Position numbers and translations under genes: made by a program. From Cokeromyces recurvatus (taxonomy: Eukaryota > Mucoromycota > Mucoromycetes > Mucorales > Mucoraceae): a stretch of 64,000 nt of DNA. Location of the stretch: contig NW_026251387.1 in assembly GCF_025118155.1 (NCBI RefSeq), forward strand, positions 1,767,501-1,831,500. Direction: 5' to 3'. Position 1 is the stretch's first letter. Each line of letters opens with the position of its first letter. This document shows positions 1-10,940 of this stretch, in pieces. Below the pieces are notes generated by a model. That model saw only the letters and a program-made list of their open reading frames with translations. It was not told the origin of the DNA and did no database searches.

Positions 1-378
1 ATTAAAACTCTTAAAGAATGATGAGCATTAAGGTTTACCTTGAGGTAATTTGGCAGTTGTATCAGGTCCTCTCTTCTTCTTCTTACCTACGCGAGTAGGC
101 ACGGGAGGCTCCCACTTCTTTTTCTTATCTTTATCCTATTATGCATAAATAATTTATAAATATATACATATACACATTTTTTGAAACTTTCAAAACTGGT
201 TTAATGTTATCCAATTAAAAAAATCGATTATGCTTTTACCTTGTCTTTTTTGTCATTGCCTCTTGGCATACCCGATTGTGCATTACCCTAAAGGATATTC
301 AAAGAGAATGAAAAAAAAAATATTAATATCTCTGTTATTATAGTTTCGAGATAAACTAAAAAAAAAAAGACTAACCAT
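1..378 (-). CDS. RPT2: 26S proteasome regulatory ATPase subunit Rpt2, N-terminal part (runs off the left edge)
   Basis: Rpt2 is one of six AAA ATPases in the base of the 19S proteasome cap; it unfolds substrates and helps open the 20S gate. Only the N-terminus is present. The first coding exon is just the ATG (376-378); exon 2 is 240-287 and exon 3 is 39-135, joined by GT-AG introns, giving [15 protein letters not shown] and then [16 protein letters not shown], the family's conserved opening. The MG start matches the known N-myristoylation of Rpt2. The fragment ends in an intron; the AAA domain must lie beyond position 1. It is divergent from the INO80C-like gene. The identification is firm from the N-terminal signature. 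Confidence 0.93.
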
Positions 379-687
379 TTTATAAATGTATTTTTTTTTT
401 AAATATGTATAAAGTAAATGAAAAGAAAAATAAACTGTGTAAATGGAATTACACTTTTTTTTTTTTGAGAAAGTCTGCGCGTCGCATCATATCTATACGT
501 CAGCTCCTGTGACTTTTTTCTGCATGCAATAATAATACTATGAATAAATTTGGCGACGGATATTTAAAACTATTGCTGCTAACTATTGTTAATGCCAACA
601 GTACTTTTGCAGTCAGCTTTTTTTTTTTTTTTTTTTTTTGTTTTGTAACTTGTTTAAATTATGTAAGAAACAATATTAATTGTTATT
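379..687. other. Intergenic region between divergent RPT2 and INO80C-like genes
   Basis: AT-rich shared upstream region with long T tracts, including one near 620-639. A short open stretch starts at an ATG near 540 but runs into the T tract and has no protein-like continuation. No recognisable gene or RNA seen. Confidence 0.4.
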
Positions 688-1277
688 ATGTATGAGAAGT
701 ACTAATAATAATAATAAACTGTAAATAAATAAAAAAGGGCTCCCAAGAAAAATACAAAGAAATCAAATTTTGGAAAACGGGTAATAGATAACTGTTTTAT
801 ACAATGTAATTTGAACAAAAAATCTAAATGAGTCAACTTAGGCAACAGAAAGTGATGATGACTATGAAGGGCCACTCAACTTATTAACAATAAATAAACC
901 ATTTAAAAATATACATTACAAAACAGTAAAGAAAAATAAGAATTTGAAGCAGATTTTAACCATGGAAAGAGATCGTGAACTTTCTTTAAACATCCCAACA
1001 TGTAAGGAAGATGTCATAATGAACTGATCTGAACACTTTCAAAAAAAAAAAAAAATTAATTCCATTAATTTATCTAGATGAAAATATTGAATGCCCACCT
1101 TCTGTTTTACCTCAAAAAAAATATTGTGACATTACAGGATTAGAAGCTAAATATACAGATCCTAAGACAGGTTTACGATACCATAATTCTGAAATTTATC
1201 AATTGATTCGTACTTTAGGAGTTCCTAATGTCCAAGCTTATTTAGCTAGTAGAAATGCAGCTGTTGTATTAAAATAA
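688..1277 (+). CDS. IES6: INO80 chromatin-remodelling complex subunit Ies6/INO80C (YL1-C domain)
   Basis: Ies6/INO80C is a small INO80 subunit that binds Arp5 and couples ATP hydrolysis to nucleosome sliding. My model joins 688-698, 738-780, 842-1001 and 1078-1277 for 137 residues. The middle carries the family's NLKQILTMERDRE segment, and the C-terminus is a YL1-C domain (KKYCDITGLEAKYTDPKTG, then YHNSEIYQLI and QAYLASRNAAVVLK). The YL1-C domain is also found in the SWR1 subunit Swc2/YL1, but the short length and preceding NLKQIL motif favour INO80C. The two last exons are secure; the two small 5' exons are less certain though they keep frame and a divisible length. Convergent with the ankyrin gene, 51 bp between stops. 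Confidence 0.85.
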
Positions 1278-1328
1278 GAGTAAATATATACACACACATG
1301 TATATGTATTTATACAAAACTAAACATT

Positions 1329-2078
1329 TTATTCAATATTAAAATTCTCATCATCAGATTCTACCTATTATTTATATAAGAGTTTAAATACATGTGCAAA
1401 CCACAAATAAAAATATGTATATATATTTTTTTACCATATTATATCCTGCTAATGCCTGTGTGATTAAGTCTGCCATGTCATCTCTTCTGTTAGTAACATA
1501 ATCAGCTACAGTCTGTCCTGCCTTATTTTTAACTCTAAAAATAATATAAAAGTAAACAGGTCATTAAATAAACACATGTATTTGTATACATATAATATTA
1601 CCTTGGATCAGCTCCAACATCAATAAGGAGAGCAACCATGCCTATAGCTACTTCTGGATCGTCTTCATATTGAACAGCTAAATGTAATGGTGTATTTCCT
1701 TCCTTTTTGTTTTTTTGATTCACATTAATGTCAGGCACTCGAAGTAACATTTCCATACAAGTTAATGATCCAAACCGAGCACTGCTCGAAAATTTATAAT
1801 TAGATTAGGTTATTTAAATGAAGACATTAACAAAACGAATATATGTATCTATTTGGTACAATACGCATAATGAAGAGCTGTATCACCTAAAGGATCTGAA
1901 TGATTAATGTCAAAATCACCTTCTTTCAAAATATCTTCCAACATGTCATCTTGATCATTTCTACAGGCAGCTAACATAAGGTCATCTATAATAGATGTTT
2001 ACATTCATGTTGATTCAAGTTCAAGATAGGTTCATTTGTATATTTACTATTTGTGGCCCCTTCTAATTCGTCTGACAT
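1329..2078 (-). CDS. Small ankyrin-repeat protein
   Basis: Five exons (2078-2048, 1985-1865, 1781-1602, 1534-1435, 1364-1329) give 155 residues with a divisible length. It begins MSDELEGATN and contains about three ankyrin repeats: the first holds DDLMLAACRNDQDDM, the second GDTALHYAARFGS, the third GNTPLHLAVQYEDDPEV followed by a capping helix. The tail ESDDENFNIE is acidic and is encoded by a separate last exon. Ankyrin repeats bind protein partners. Size and acidic tail resemble Yar1-type chaperones of ribosomal protein Rps3, but I cannot prove orthology. The acceptor chosen for exon 3 gives a canonical LHYAA repeat start; a nearby acceptor would add two residues. Confidence 0.8.
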
Positions 2079-2374
2079 TTTTAGCGCAGTGAAAATAGAT
2101 ATGTGTATAAAAAATGAAAAAGACCTATTACAACTCTTTTACTGAGCTATAATTCATTCTTTTTTTTTTTTTTCTTTTTTAGAGTCGAGACTGGAATTTA
2201 TTTTTAACCTTCTACATTATGTTGTACACATTAAAAAACCATAGAAAAGGAGCCCCTCCCTCCCCCCCCTCTCACCACCAATAATGAATTTTATCACAAT
2301 ATTAATTTTTTTTTCTCTCTATCTTCTTTTCTTTTCTTTCTCTCTTTACCCATTTTTTTTTAATGCTACTATAA

Positions 2375-2525
2375 ATGTCACAAAGTCACACTTCTTTTAA
2401 ACAAGACCCTTATAGAGCTACTAGAAAAACTCAAAGTCCAGGTAAAATCAAGATTACATAGAGATCATATCCCATCTTATATCTTATAAATAACCTTTCT
2501 ACTCCCTCTTTTATTGCTATATATC

Positions 2526-2557
<32 letters not shown>

Positions 2558-3701
2558 TTATGATAAAGATGGACAACACAGTTATTATAATTCGGTACCT
2601 AGTATTAACTCAGAACAATTATTACATTCAAGATCAGCTTCAGAAAGTAGTAGTACTACACGTTTAGCAACTACTACTATGAATAATGTACCTATAAAAA
2701 AACATGTATTATACAGAACAGAAGAATCTTATTATGAACCGCAAGATCCATATGCTCCAAGGATTAGAAATGAAGATAGGAAGCAACATCATGAAGAGGA
2801 GGAAAGAAGAAGAGGAAGAAGAAAGAAAGACGGTAATTCCTATTTACCTTATTCGAATCACAGACATGATCCCTATAATTCGGCTGAATCTATTTTTTTA
2901 CAAGAAGATAATGTGGATGATTTACCTAGTTTCAATTCACCTCAAGCAGCAGCAGCAGCAGCAGATCATAATCATGCTCGTGGTCCTGTAGGTTCAATAT
3001 TACAAGATAATATCAATATGGATATGATGAATGATTATCCTTATTATACACCTTATCAAAGTGATATGAATCTAAGGGGAACGAAACCAACAACGACACC
3101 CTCAGTACTCATTCAATCACTTCCACCTGTCAAGAAAAAGAAATGGTGGGAACGAAGATTGGGTATGAGCGGTCAAAAACTAGTTTTCATTCTATTCATC
3201 TTTATCTCTGCTGTTGGTGTCATTTGGTATTTCGTTTGGCCTCGAGAACCTACTTTACGATTTATAGCTGCGGGTTTAAAGGATGGAACGACAGCAAATT
3301 ATACATCGACTTCAATAGAGGCTAATTGGATTGTCAACTTTACTGTCCTTAATTCTGAAAGTTGGATTCCAACTCAAATGAAAGATTTTGCTATCAATGT
3401 CATTGAAGGCTCCTCTGGAGAAATCGTTGGTTCTGGACATTCAGGTCATGTCGTTTTGAAACCAAGATCTATTGATCAGATCGTCACTATACCCATCCTT
3501 ATTCAATTAACACGAGACGCAACGAACCCCACTTTAAAGACCCTCTTGAGTGCTTGTTCAGTTTTGAATGAAGACTTATCTTCACCTTTACCAAAGCAAA
3601 CTTTAGATATTCGTTTCAGAGTATCTTATTATATTTCGGGAATCATATGGCATAACTCAGGGGATGTAATACCAGAATCTTATTTTCAATGTCCATCCTA
3701 A
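2375..3701 (+). CDS. Single-pass membrane protein with a LEA-2-like extracytosolic domain
   Basis: Two exons (2375-2441 and 2569-3701) give 399 residues. Residues 1 to about 215 are low complexity and polar, with an E/R-rich stretch, an alanine run and several Tyr/Asp-rich segments; they should be cytosolic. A basic KKKKWWERR patch precedes one hydrophobic helix (KLVFILFIFISAVGVIWYF, about 228-246). The rest, about 150 residues, has Asn-glycosylation sites (NYTST, NFTVL) and alternating hydrophobic beta-strand character resembling LEA-2/NHL-type domains seen in fungal vacuolar proteins such as Tag1 and Vac7. That domain call is by pattern only. The intron is full of TA repeats, which creates a spurious upstream in-frame extension of exon 2. 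A type II topology is inferred; no catalytic motif seen. Confidence 0.75.
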
Positions 3702-3884
3702 CATTTTGAATAGAGACCGAAACTAAGTCAAGTCCACTTGTTGTGTCTAAGAAATAAATAAAAATAAGTCTACTTTAAAAGATTATATAATAAATAGTAG
3801 GTGGGTGGTTTTATTGACTTGATTCTATTCTACTTTGACTCAGAAATAAAAAAAAAAGGTAGAGTATATAAATATATATTATTG

Positions 3885-5086
3885 TTATTTATATAAATCA
3901 TTCATGAGTGTTGCGTGCAGTGAAGTTTTACTATTTTGCTGCTGACTATGGTATGACGACCGTCGGTGACTTTCTTTCCAAGACAGTTGATAATAACTTT
4001 CCCCAGTTGTTGAATCAATAGATGATGATGTTGTCGTTTGTCGACTCAGTTCCCTTTCAAGGCTATCATTATCTGTAATAATAGCATTATTTTTAATGTT
4101 ATAGCCCATATTTTTCACTATTGCTGCAACATGTTTCATAATATTTTTAAATTGCTCTTGAGTTAAAAGATGTGGACTAAATCTTGCAATTTCATATCCT
4201 TCTAAATAATAGGATCCAAGGTCCTTATCAATTAATCCCTCATCTATTAATAATTCAATATAAGGTCGAACTGGTACATGTAACGGTCTAAAGTAATCTG
4301 GATTAATATTTCTTGCAAATTTTTCTATAAAAAAAAAGAAAAGACATGTGATTCAATAAAAATAAAATAAAATAAAAAATAAAAAATAAAAAAATTGCTC
4401 ACCAATAATAGCTGGCGTTCTTGCAACAGCTTGCTTAAAATCTAAATCTTCAAAAAAGGGAGTTCCTAATAGTTTTATACAGATTTAGTCTATCCTTCCC
4501 ATTACTTTACTTTCTTCTTTTCTTACCTGGTTTAGCCCAGCCTACAGTTTGAATATCCTCTGGTCTAGGCGCTACTAACTTTCTAGTTTGCTTTGCTTTA
4601 TTGAATTCTTGATTTATTTTCAAAAATACTTTCTATTTAATATAATTTTAACGATTAGACTTTATCTTTTTCTCTTTTTTTTTTTTTTATTATACCTTTG
4701 GTAAATCTTCTTTTTTAATAGGAATATAAAGTTTTGGAATGTCTTGTAATGAGCCTCTGATGGTTAACATTCGACTACAAGAAAAAAGAAATGATGCTAA
4801 TGCCTATTAAAAAAAACATACTGATTGTCAGTAAAGCATCCTTCTGAGAGAGAGAAAAAAAAAAGGATTTCCATGAATGCTTTCGTCGTTTTATTTTTAC
4901 CAGCAAAACATAACTACCACCAATAACAGCTAGATTACGAAAGTCAAAACTTCCAGTGCTTGTTTTATTTGATAAAGCTTGAATAATAACATCAACAGCA
5001 GAAATAGCAACGCATACAGCTGCCAAGAATATAAAAAAGAATAAAGAGGCCGTATATAAATATTTCGATGCCTTTACAGATTTCAT
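3885..5086 (-). CDS. DLT1: Dlt1-like membrane protein (defect at low temperature protein 1 family)
   Basis: Starts MKSVKASKYLYTASLFFFIF. Coding exons begin at 5086-4901 and 4803-4696, followed by about three more, all in phase, ending at 3885. Two transmembrane helices lie at the N-terminus (about residues 9-32 and 52-72), the second created by joining LAVIGGSYVLL to ALASFLFSCSRMLTIRG across an intron. A cytosolic region follows with KLYIPIKKEDLPK, a proline motif APRPEDIQTVGWAKPG, and FARNINPDYFRPLHVPVRPY. This layout and the SRMLTIR and IPK motifs match fungal Dlt1, which is needed for growth in the cold in yeast but has no known biochemical activity. The Ser/Thr/Gln-rich C-terminus is variable. 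It shares a short upstream region (5087-5376, GA-rich) with the next gene. Confidence 0.75.
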
Positions 5087-5110
5087 TTTTTTTTCGAATA
5101 GAAAGGGGAA

Positions 5111-5141
<31 letters not shown>

Positions 5142-5376
5142 TGAAAAGAATTAAAAAAAAATGCTTTATATATGCATATAGATTGAATCACCTAATAATA
5201 ATAACAACAAAAAAAAAGAGAGAGAGAGAAAGAAATTGATTAGGAAATGTGAGCAATGCCTTAAAAGGAAATAAACTAGAAGAGAATACTACGTTGTGAC
5301 TCCTCCAGTCTTTTTTTTTTCTTCCTTTTTTTTTTTTTTTTTTTTTATTAAAGCATATTTTACACCAATTCAATAA

Positions 5377-6196
5377 ATGCCACCTAAAAAATCAAATGCC
5401 ATTGTTGACGTTGTTAGTGATCTAATGAGAGCAGCAGCAGGCTCTGGTGCAAAGGATATTGCAGATGAAGACATTGATAAATATGTTGCTGATCTTATTC
5501 TAAAGGAAGCCGAAGAGAAGCGTAAAAAATATAATGAAATTGGTGTGCAAGCATATCAACCTCAGCCGTAAGATTCCAAAATATATTCATATAAACAAAA
5601 ACAAAAAAACAGACTTATTTCTCTAATTTATCAACAAAAGTAAAAAGCCAAAGCCAAATACTCGTTTTTTATTTAATGTTGTCAAGGCAACTGATAGTCA
5701 TAACCAAGCTGTTATTAAAACTAATGAGGAAAATTTAGCTCGATTACGAAGAGAAAGAGAATTGAGAACAAAAAATGAAAGACGAAAAAGTCATCAGCAT
5801 CACGATGAAAGCAGAAAAAGACATAGACAACGTTCATTATCACCGCATTCTTCAGATGATCATAAAAGACGCAATCGAGATGGAGAGAAATCCTCCTCTC
5901 ATCATCATCATCATCATCGATCCCCATCAACTAAAAACAGAAAATCAAGCAAAGATGAGGAAATACAGTTTAGAGGGAGAGGGAAAATTAGAATTAATAC
6001 ATCCTCTATGGATAAATATTTTTCAAAAGGGTATGATCCTTTATTAGATACAGCTATTTCGGATGATGAAGGGAAACGAACATTAAATAAGAAAAAGAAG
6101 AGAAATGAAAAATATAAAACTGAAAGTAGTCAGGGTTCAAGTTCACCTGAAATCGGCCCAAAACCACTTTATAGAACATCCAATGGGCCAACTTGA
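5377..6196 (+). CDS. NKAPD1-like RS/RD-rich nuclear protein
   Basis: Two exons (5377-5567 and 5641-6196) encode 248 residues. The first 60 are acidic-helical (MPPKKSNAIVDVVSDLMRAA). Spanning the intron is a conserved block NTRFLFNVVKATDSHNQAV followed by a basic helix. This resembles the NVIRHTDAHNK block of human NKAPD1. The centre is rich in His, Arg, Ser and Asp with a six-histidine run, typical of splicing-associated proteins. A second conserved-looking motif, INTSSMDKYFSKGYDPLLD, sits near residue 195. A role in nuclear RNA processing is inferred from composition and the NKAPD1 resemblance; the biochemical function is not known. Its stop codon lies only 8 bp from the stop of CENP-W on the other strand. 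Confidence 0.6.
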
Positions 6197-6204
6197 TTTT
6201 TATA

Positions 6205-6575
6205 TTATCCACGAAACTGTCGTAAAGTAGTCTTAAAATAAAATAAATATGAATTAGATATTGTTTAAATAAGTAAATCTGTGTGTGTGTGTGTATGTTT
6301 TGTCATTTACTTCTAAAGCTTTTTCTATATCTTCCAATTTAACATAATTAGCATGTCTTTCAGCTGCAATTTGTTCAGAAGTTTTAGCTAATCTATCAAG
6401 AAATAAAACAAAGTCTAAATACATCTGTGGAAGGTTATTAAAATCAGCATGATGAACTCTTTTTTTTTTCCTTGTATATATATACCAATATATCAGCATT
6501 AGATGATAATTTTTTATCATTCAATCTACTTTTCATGGCCCTTCGAAAAGGATCACGGAAATATAATTTTGTCAT
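6205..6575 (-). CDS. CENPW: CENP-W-like kinetochore histone-fold protein
   Basis: Three small exons (6575-6486, 6424-6311, 6231-6205) give 76 residues, in phase. CENP-W pairs with CENP-T; the CENP-T-W-S-X histone-fold complex binds DNA and links centromeric chromatin to the Ndc80 complex. Visible features are a basic N-terminus (FRDPFRRAMKSRLNDKK), the helix ADILMYLDFVLFLDRLAK, a third helix after VKLEDIEKALE and the terminal LRQFRG. The length and the closing basic Arg-Gly match human and fungal CENP-W. The 9-codon last exon is what restores the FRG end; without it the frame runs into repeats. Start chosen because MTKLYF is the only in-frame ATG near the 5' end. A related histone-fold subunit such as CENP-S is less likely given size and tail. 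Confidence 0.8.
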
Positions 6576-6814
6576 TTTTCCAATGTGATCAAGACAAGAA
6601 ATAATAAGAAAAGAAAAGAAAAAGTGGTAAATTGAATTTAATGATTTATTCAAGTCACAACACGGCTGTTTATTTACTATACAGAAAGAAAAAAAAATAA
6701 AAAAAAAAAATAAAAAAAAAAAGAAAAGATACAGCAATGATTATTTAAAACACGATAACATACATTATTTACACCAAATAGTATTAAATGCAAGCATATG
6801 TACGCATATACTTA

Positions 6815-8511
6815 CTACTGTTTTGAAGATGACATATCAGTAGATAATGAATCCATAAGCTCCATCATGACACCTATACAGAGGATTGTATAAATACATG
6901 GATGATTCTTTCTTTCTTTCTATCTATTTATAATTACCTAAACTTGATGATCTTTCCTGTCTTGTTTCGTTTGAAGGACCCATAAGTTGTTCAAATAAAT
7001 GATGGCCACCTTCCTCAGTAGTATGAGGAGGACGATGTAGAAAAAAGTTATCAAACATGTATACTGAAGGTGGCGAGCCAAAATCAAATCCACCTGATAA
7101 ATGATTGGAATCTAAAGGCTGTAAGGTCGGCATGCCTTCTGTTAATTGCGTAAATAGCGTGTCCGTCCAGACTGTATTGTTATATTGATTATGAGTAGCG
7201 TGTTGAGGTGAATTAGTAAATGAATTATTATTATTATGATGTTGTTGTTGTTGTTGTTCTAGAATATCTGAAGGAGATGGAGCAGTAGCTTGTTGCGCCC
7301 AATTACATTTAGCTGTTTCCTTATTAACTTCTCTTTGTTGCAATGTTTCTTTAGGATTGATTTCTGGTAACCCTTTTAATCGTCTCCATGTATTGGTACG
7401 ACTTACATCATAATTAGTAGCAAGATACCAAAATTCTGAAAAGAATTCAGCCGGTAATTCCCAACTTGCACTCATGGTAGGGTCTCCTCCATGATAAAGA
7501 GCACCATTAAGCAACATGGCAAAGCAACGGTCATAATCCATAAGATCTCTAAATATAATCATACGATCTCTCATATGAGGTGTGGGTATTAAATCGATTC
7601 GTGGATCATGGGGTATAGCTAATTGTAAAATTGTAGGCTGTAAACGCGCAGCGGATTTACCTAAGTTTGATAAAGTAGATTGAACTCGTAACTGAAGTCG
7701 AATTCGTTGAATAGCACTAATGCTATTTTCTTGCTCATTTTTCTCATTCAGTTGTTGTACTTTTTTTCCCTCTTCTTCTTCTTCTTCCTCGTTGTCTTCT
7801 ACTTGTTCAATTTTAACTTGGTAAGACGATGAATTGGGAGAAGGAAGATGACTAAAGTCATCTGAGGATGGAGTGACTGCTGCTTCCATCTGCGACATGC
7901 TCTTCTCTTCTAACTCACTACCTTCCATCATCGTATTGTCCTCACCTAATAATCCCTCTTTTTCTGAGGCATCATATTTTTTCGGTGAAGACGCAAACTG
8001 TGTTGCTGTATCTTTAATTTCATCATCATTATCATTAGCTTCATTAGCAAAATGAGCAACCATTGTAGGTTTCAGATTAATATTATTTTTTGTATATGCA
8101 TTAACGTAGGCTTCAATGGCGTGAGGGGTTGACTTTGCCATCTCGCTCAAAACTTCTTCAGTAAGATAAGGTGAATGTGTTGGAATATGAATATTATGAT
8201 AAAGACACACAAATTGTAATGTAAGTACAACGCCCTTTAAATACCAATTCTCTGCACGAAATGCATCCAATTTGCGTTTTGTTCGATTGAGTTCTTTATG
8301 TATGCTGCTTCGTTGTTCCTTTAGTTGGCGTATTGTATTCTCCAAATCCTTTAGGTGGCGTTCTTTACGCTCACGGAAGGCTCTCTGTGCTGCTCGATTT
8401 TGGGCTTTACGTAAAGCAGGAGAGGCGGGGTTAGGTTTTCGTCCAGGCTTCTTGCGTATCCTGATAGGTTGACCATGTTCGTCTAAATGTTGTTGCTGTT
8501 GTTGGTGTTGT

Positions 8512-8546
<35 letters not shown>

Positions 8547-8750
8547 TTGTTGCTGTTGTTGCTGTTGTTGTTGTTGTTGCTGCTGCTGTTGTGGAGATAA
8601 GAGTGGTACATTACTTATATAGATAGAATTTAATAAAGGCTGTCCATTATTAAAAGCTGGATGTGGCTGTTGTAAATAATGATGAGAAAAACTATTTGGA
8701 TTTGTCCAATGAGGATCTTCCGGATGCGTGTTGTCATTAGGTGGATTCAT
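6815..8750 (-). CDS. bZIP transcription factor with polyglutamine tract and DUF3425-like C-terminal domain
   Basis: Exons 8750-6938 and 6873-6815 give 623 residues. Residues about 54-82 are an almost pure polyglutamine run. The basic region (about 100-130) reads RKAQNRAAQRAFRERKERH, the AP-1/Yap1/Pap1 type, followed by leucine-zipper heptads. Residues about 350-470 carry LQPTILQLAIPHDPRIDLIP and MRDRMIIFRDLM, the DUF3425 pattern common in fungal bZIP factors. A Glu-rich stretch sits at about 320-335 and Gln/Asn-rich segments near the end. The short second exon supplies VMMELMDSLSTDMSSSKQ. It should bind TGA-type palindromes as a dimer; I see no clear cysteine-rich redox domain of the Yap1 kind, so stress sensing should not be assumed. 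The CAG/CAA-mixed Gln tract is prone to length change. Confidence 0.88.
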
Positions 8751-8812
8751 TTCTGAACAGCTTTTTATTATTTATTAGGCAAGGGGAAGCTAAAAAAAAA
8801 TATGTCTATGTA

Positions 8813-8846
<34 letters not shown>

Positions 8847-9007
8847 GGGAAAATCATTTTTACACACATCTTAATGAATCTGAAATTTACACGTGAAATT
8901 TTCTTTCTCCAACCTAATGCAAGTGTATACAACAATTTTGCAAATTTTTGGATTTTTTTTTTTTTTTTTTTCAAGATGCACGTACACCACAAAAAATTAA
9001 GACATTA

Positions 9008-10577
9008 TTTTCCTTTTTTGTAAGACGTTTTTTTTTCAATTTTATAAGATATTCTTGGCGATTAGTACATTTTAAATAGTTAAGCTGTAAGTTTTCTTAT
9101 TATTTTTATAAGGACAGTTGAGCTCTTTTTTGAGGTAAACAGTTTTATTTTATTTTATTTTATTTTATTTTTCTTGACAAATTTTTACATTTATTTTAAA
9201 TGAGTAATAAACAAAATCTGATAATCAATTCAGAGGAACGTCGGACTACAAAACTATGGTTATCATGTTAACGAGTTTAGGTTAAGAAGGCCTTTAGATT
9301 TTGAATTAGTTTGAAAGGGAATAACTTTTAAAGAGAAGAAAGAAATTGAGTACAAAAAATAATATATATATATATATATATAAAGAAGAATAAATAAAAA
9401 AAGAGAAACTTAATATCGAAGATAGACAGCAAATTTCATAGGGCTTATAACTGACACCGAAAGAATTGCATTTTTTGAGAATAGACAGGGTCATGCAATT
9501 TCTAACACATCAAAGTTGGCTAAGGAAACGAATTTATTCCCGAGAATAGCTTAAAAAATAAGCTGTAGCATATAAACAAGATCAAGAAAATATATATATA
9601 TATATATATATGTCTTTCTGGAAAGAAAATAATAAAAAGAGTGGCCGTAAGTCAAAGCTGAATTAAAGAACATGCTGAATTTATTGAAAATTTTTATATT
9701 CAGACATCTCTATCAACAGGTGAGGATACTATGGAAGCTTTATGTGCTAAAGTCGAAGGACTTAAGATAGGCCAACTTACCTTTTTACAATTTTATGAAA
9801 GAAAAAAAAACTTGTATGCTTTCTTTCAGTTGTTTTCGTAAAGTTATTGAAAAAAAAAAGAAATGCTAAGAATATTTTAGGAAAAAAAAGAATACAATGG
9901 GTATTAGAATGGGGTAATATTAATATGAGATATCTTGAAAGTTGTGTTTTTATTGACAAAGTTAGCTTTACTTCAAACATGAGTGGACTGTTTAGATAGT
10001 CTGATAAATGCACACCTGTTGATGTTGAAGTACCAACTCAAAGAGGTATTTCCATCACAATTCTTGGAGCCGTTACCACTAAAGGGGTTATATCTATATC
10101 TATGCGTGAGTTTAAGGGTTCAAAGAAACGAAAAACAGCTAGCTTATCTAGTAAGAGAAACAAAAGCAGAACATTTCCTCATATATATATATATATACTG
10201 GATATTCATGGTATACAAAGCTATTATATCATTATAGATGATGCATCGATTCACAAAGATGATTTATTGAAAGAATAAATTCATCAAGGAGACTATAAAT
10301 GCGTTTATTTGTCACCTTATTCTCCTTTCTTAAGAATGCTAGTCTAAAATAAAGGCTGCTTTTTTTTCGTAGCGATAAACTTGCTAAGAATGAAATAGTA
10401 CAAGACAAAATAACAAAAGTACTCAACCTAGTTTCATCAACTGTAAGCTATGTCGAGTAAATAAAAGTAGTATATGTGCTACAAGTGTCATATATAAATG
10501 AAAAACGCGTTGCACAAAACTAAAAAGGGACGTCTTATAAAAATGGTAAAAAAAAAAGGCGTCTTACAATAAAGGAA
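9008..10577 (+). mobile_element. Decayed Tc1/IS630-type DNA transposon with inverted ends of about 50 bp
   Basis: The left end (about 9008-9056) and the right end (about 10527-10577) are inverted copies of one another. The left reads TTGTAAGACG, a T tract, then TTATAAGATATTC; the reverse complement of the right reads TTGTAAGACGCC, a T tract, then TTATAAGACGTCCC. Each end therefore carries an outer and an inner copy of a related motif, like the IR/DR ends of Tc1 elements. A broken transposase lies between them. The exact outer border and target duplication are unclear because the flanks are AT-rich. Confidence 0.7.
9660..10445 (+). pseudogene. Broken Tc1/IS630-like DDE transposase
   Basis: Translating + frames gives consecutive transposase blocks interrupted by stops and frameshifts: LESCVFIDKVSF with the first acidic residue, VPTQRGISITILGAVTTKGV, then IIIDDASIHK with the second acidic residue and YKCVYLSPYSPFL. 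A C-terminal block, DKLAKNEIVQDKI, follows. The third catalytic acidic residue, expected just after the SPYSPFL block, is missing or deleted. An insert of TA repeats at about 10182-10198 interrupts the domain. The family is widespread in fungi. Upstream (9500-9660) a helix-turn-helix-like stretch is suspected but not clear. Not functional. Confidence 0.8.
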
Positions 10578-10940
10578 AACAGTGTTTTGATTTGTGCGTG
10601 TGTATATCTTAAAAAAAAAACTAGAAAATAAAGATAAAAGGAGCCACTGATAAATAAGCTTATTAGTTTACCATGCATTATTTTATTTTTACAAGTGAAT
10701 TGTTTTACTTTTAACAATCCTTTTATTATTATAAAAATAACACTGATTGAATTTCCCCACAATTAAACAATTATAGATGGAAAAAAGTTTCTCCGTTTTC
10801 CCCCTTCTTCTATTCGTAAATAAATAAACAGCAACTCTTTTTATTATTAACAATAAAAAAATAGATATCATATCTTAACGGCCTTACTGCTGTATACATA
10901 AATGTGATGACAGAATAAATAAGGATTATGGCTTGACTAT
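10578..10940. other. Intergenic AT-rich region
   Basis: Between the transposon right end and the stop of the secreted protein gene. Only AT-rich sequence and poly(A)/poly(T) tracts; no gene seen. Confidence 0.4.

Noticed and set aside
2514..2568. In-frame 5' extension of the LEA-2-like gene reading YIYIYIY
   Set aside because: It is the TA microsatellite at the end of intron 1; a proper first exon at 2375-2441 joins in phase to 2569.
8768..9023. Overlapping open frames on both strands rich in Lys or Phe
   Set aside because: Produced by poly(A)/poly(T) runs; no protein-like sequence outside the runs.
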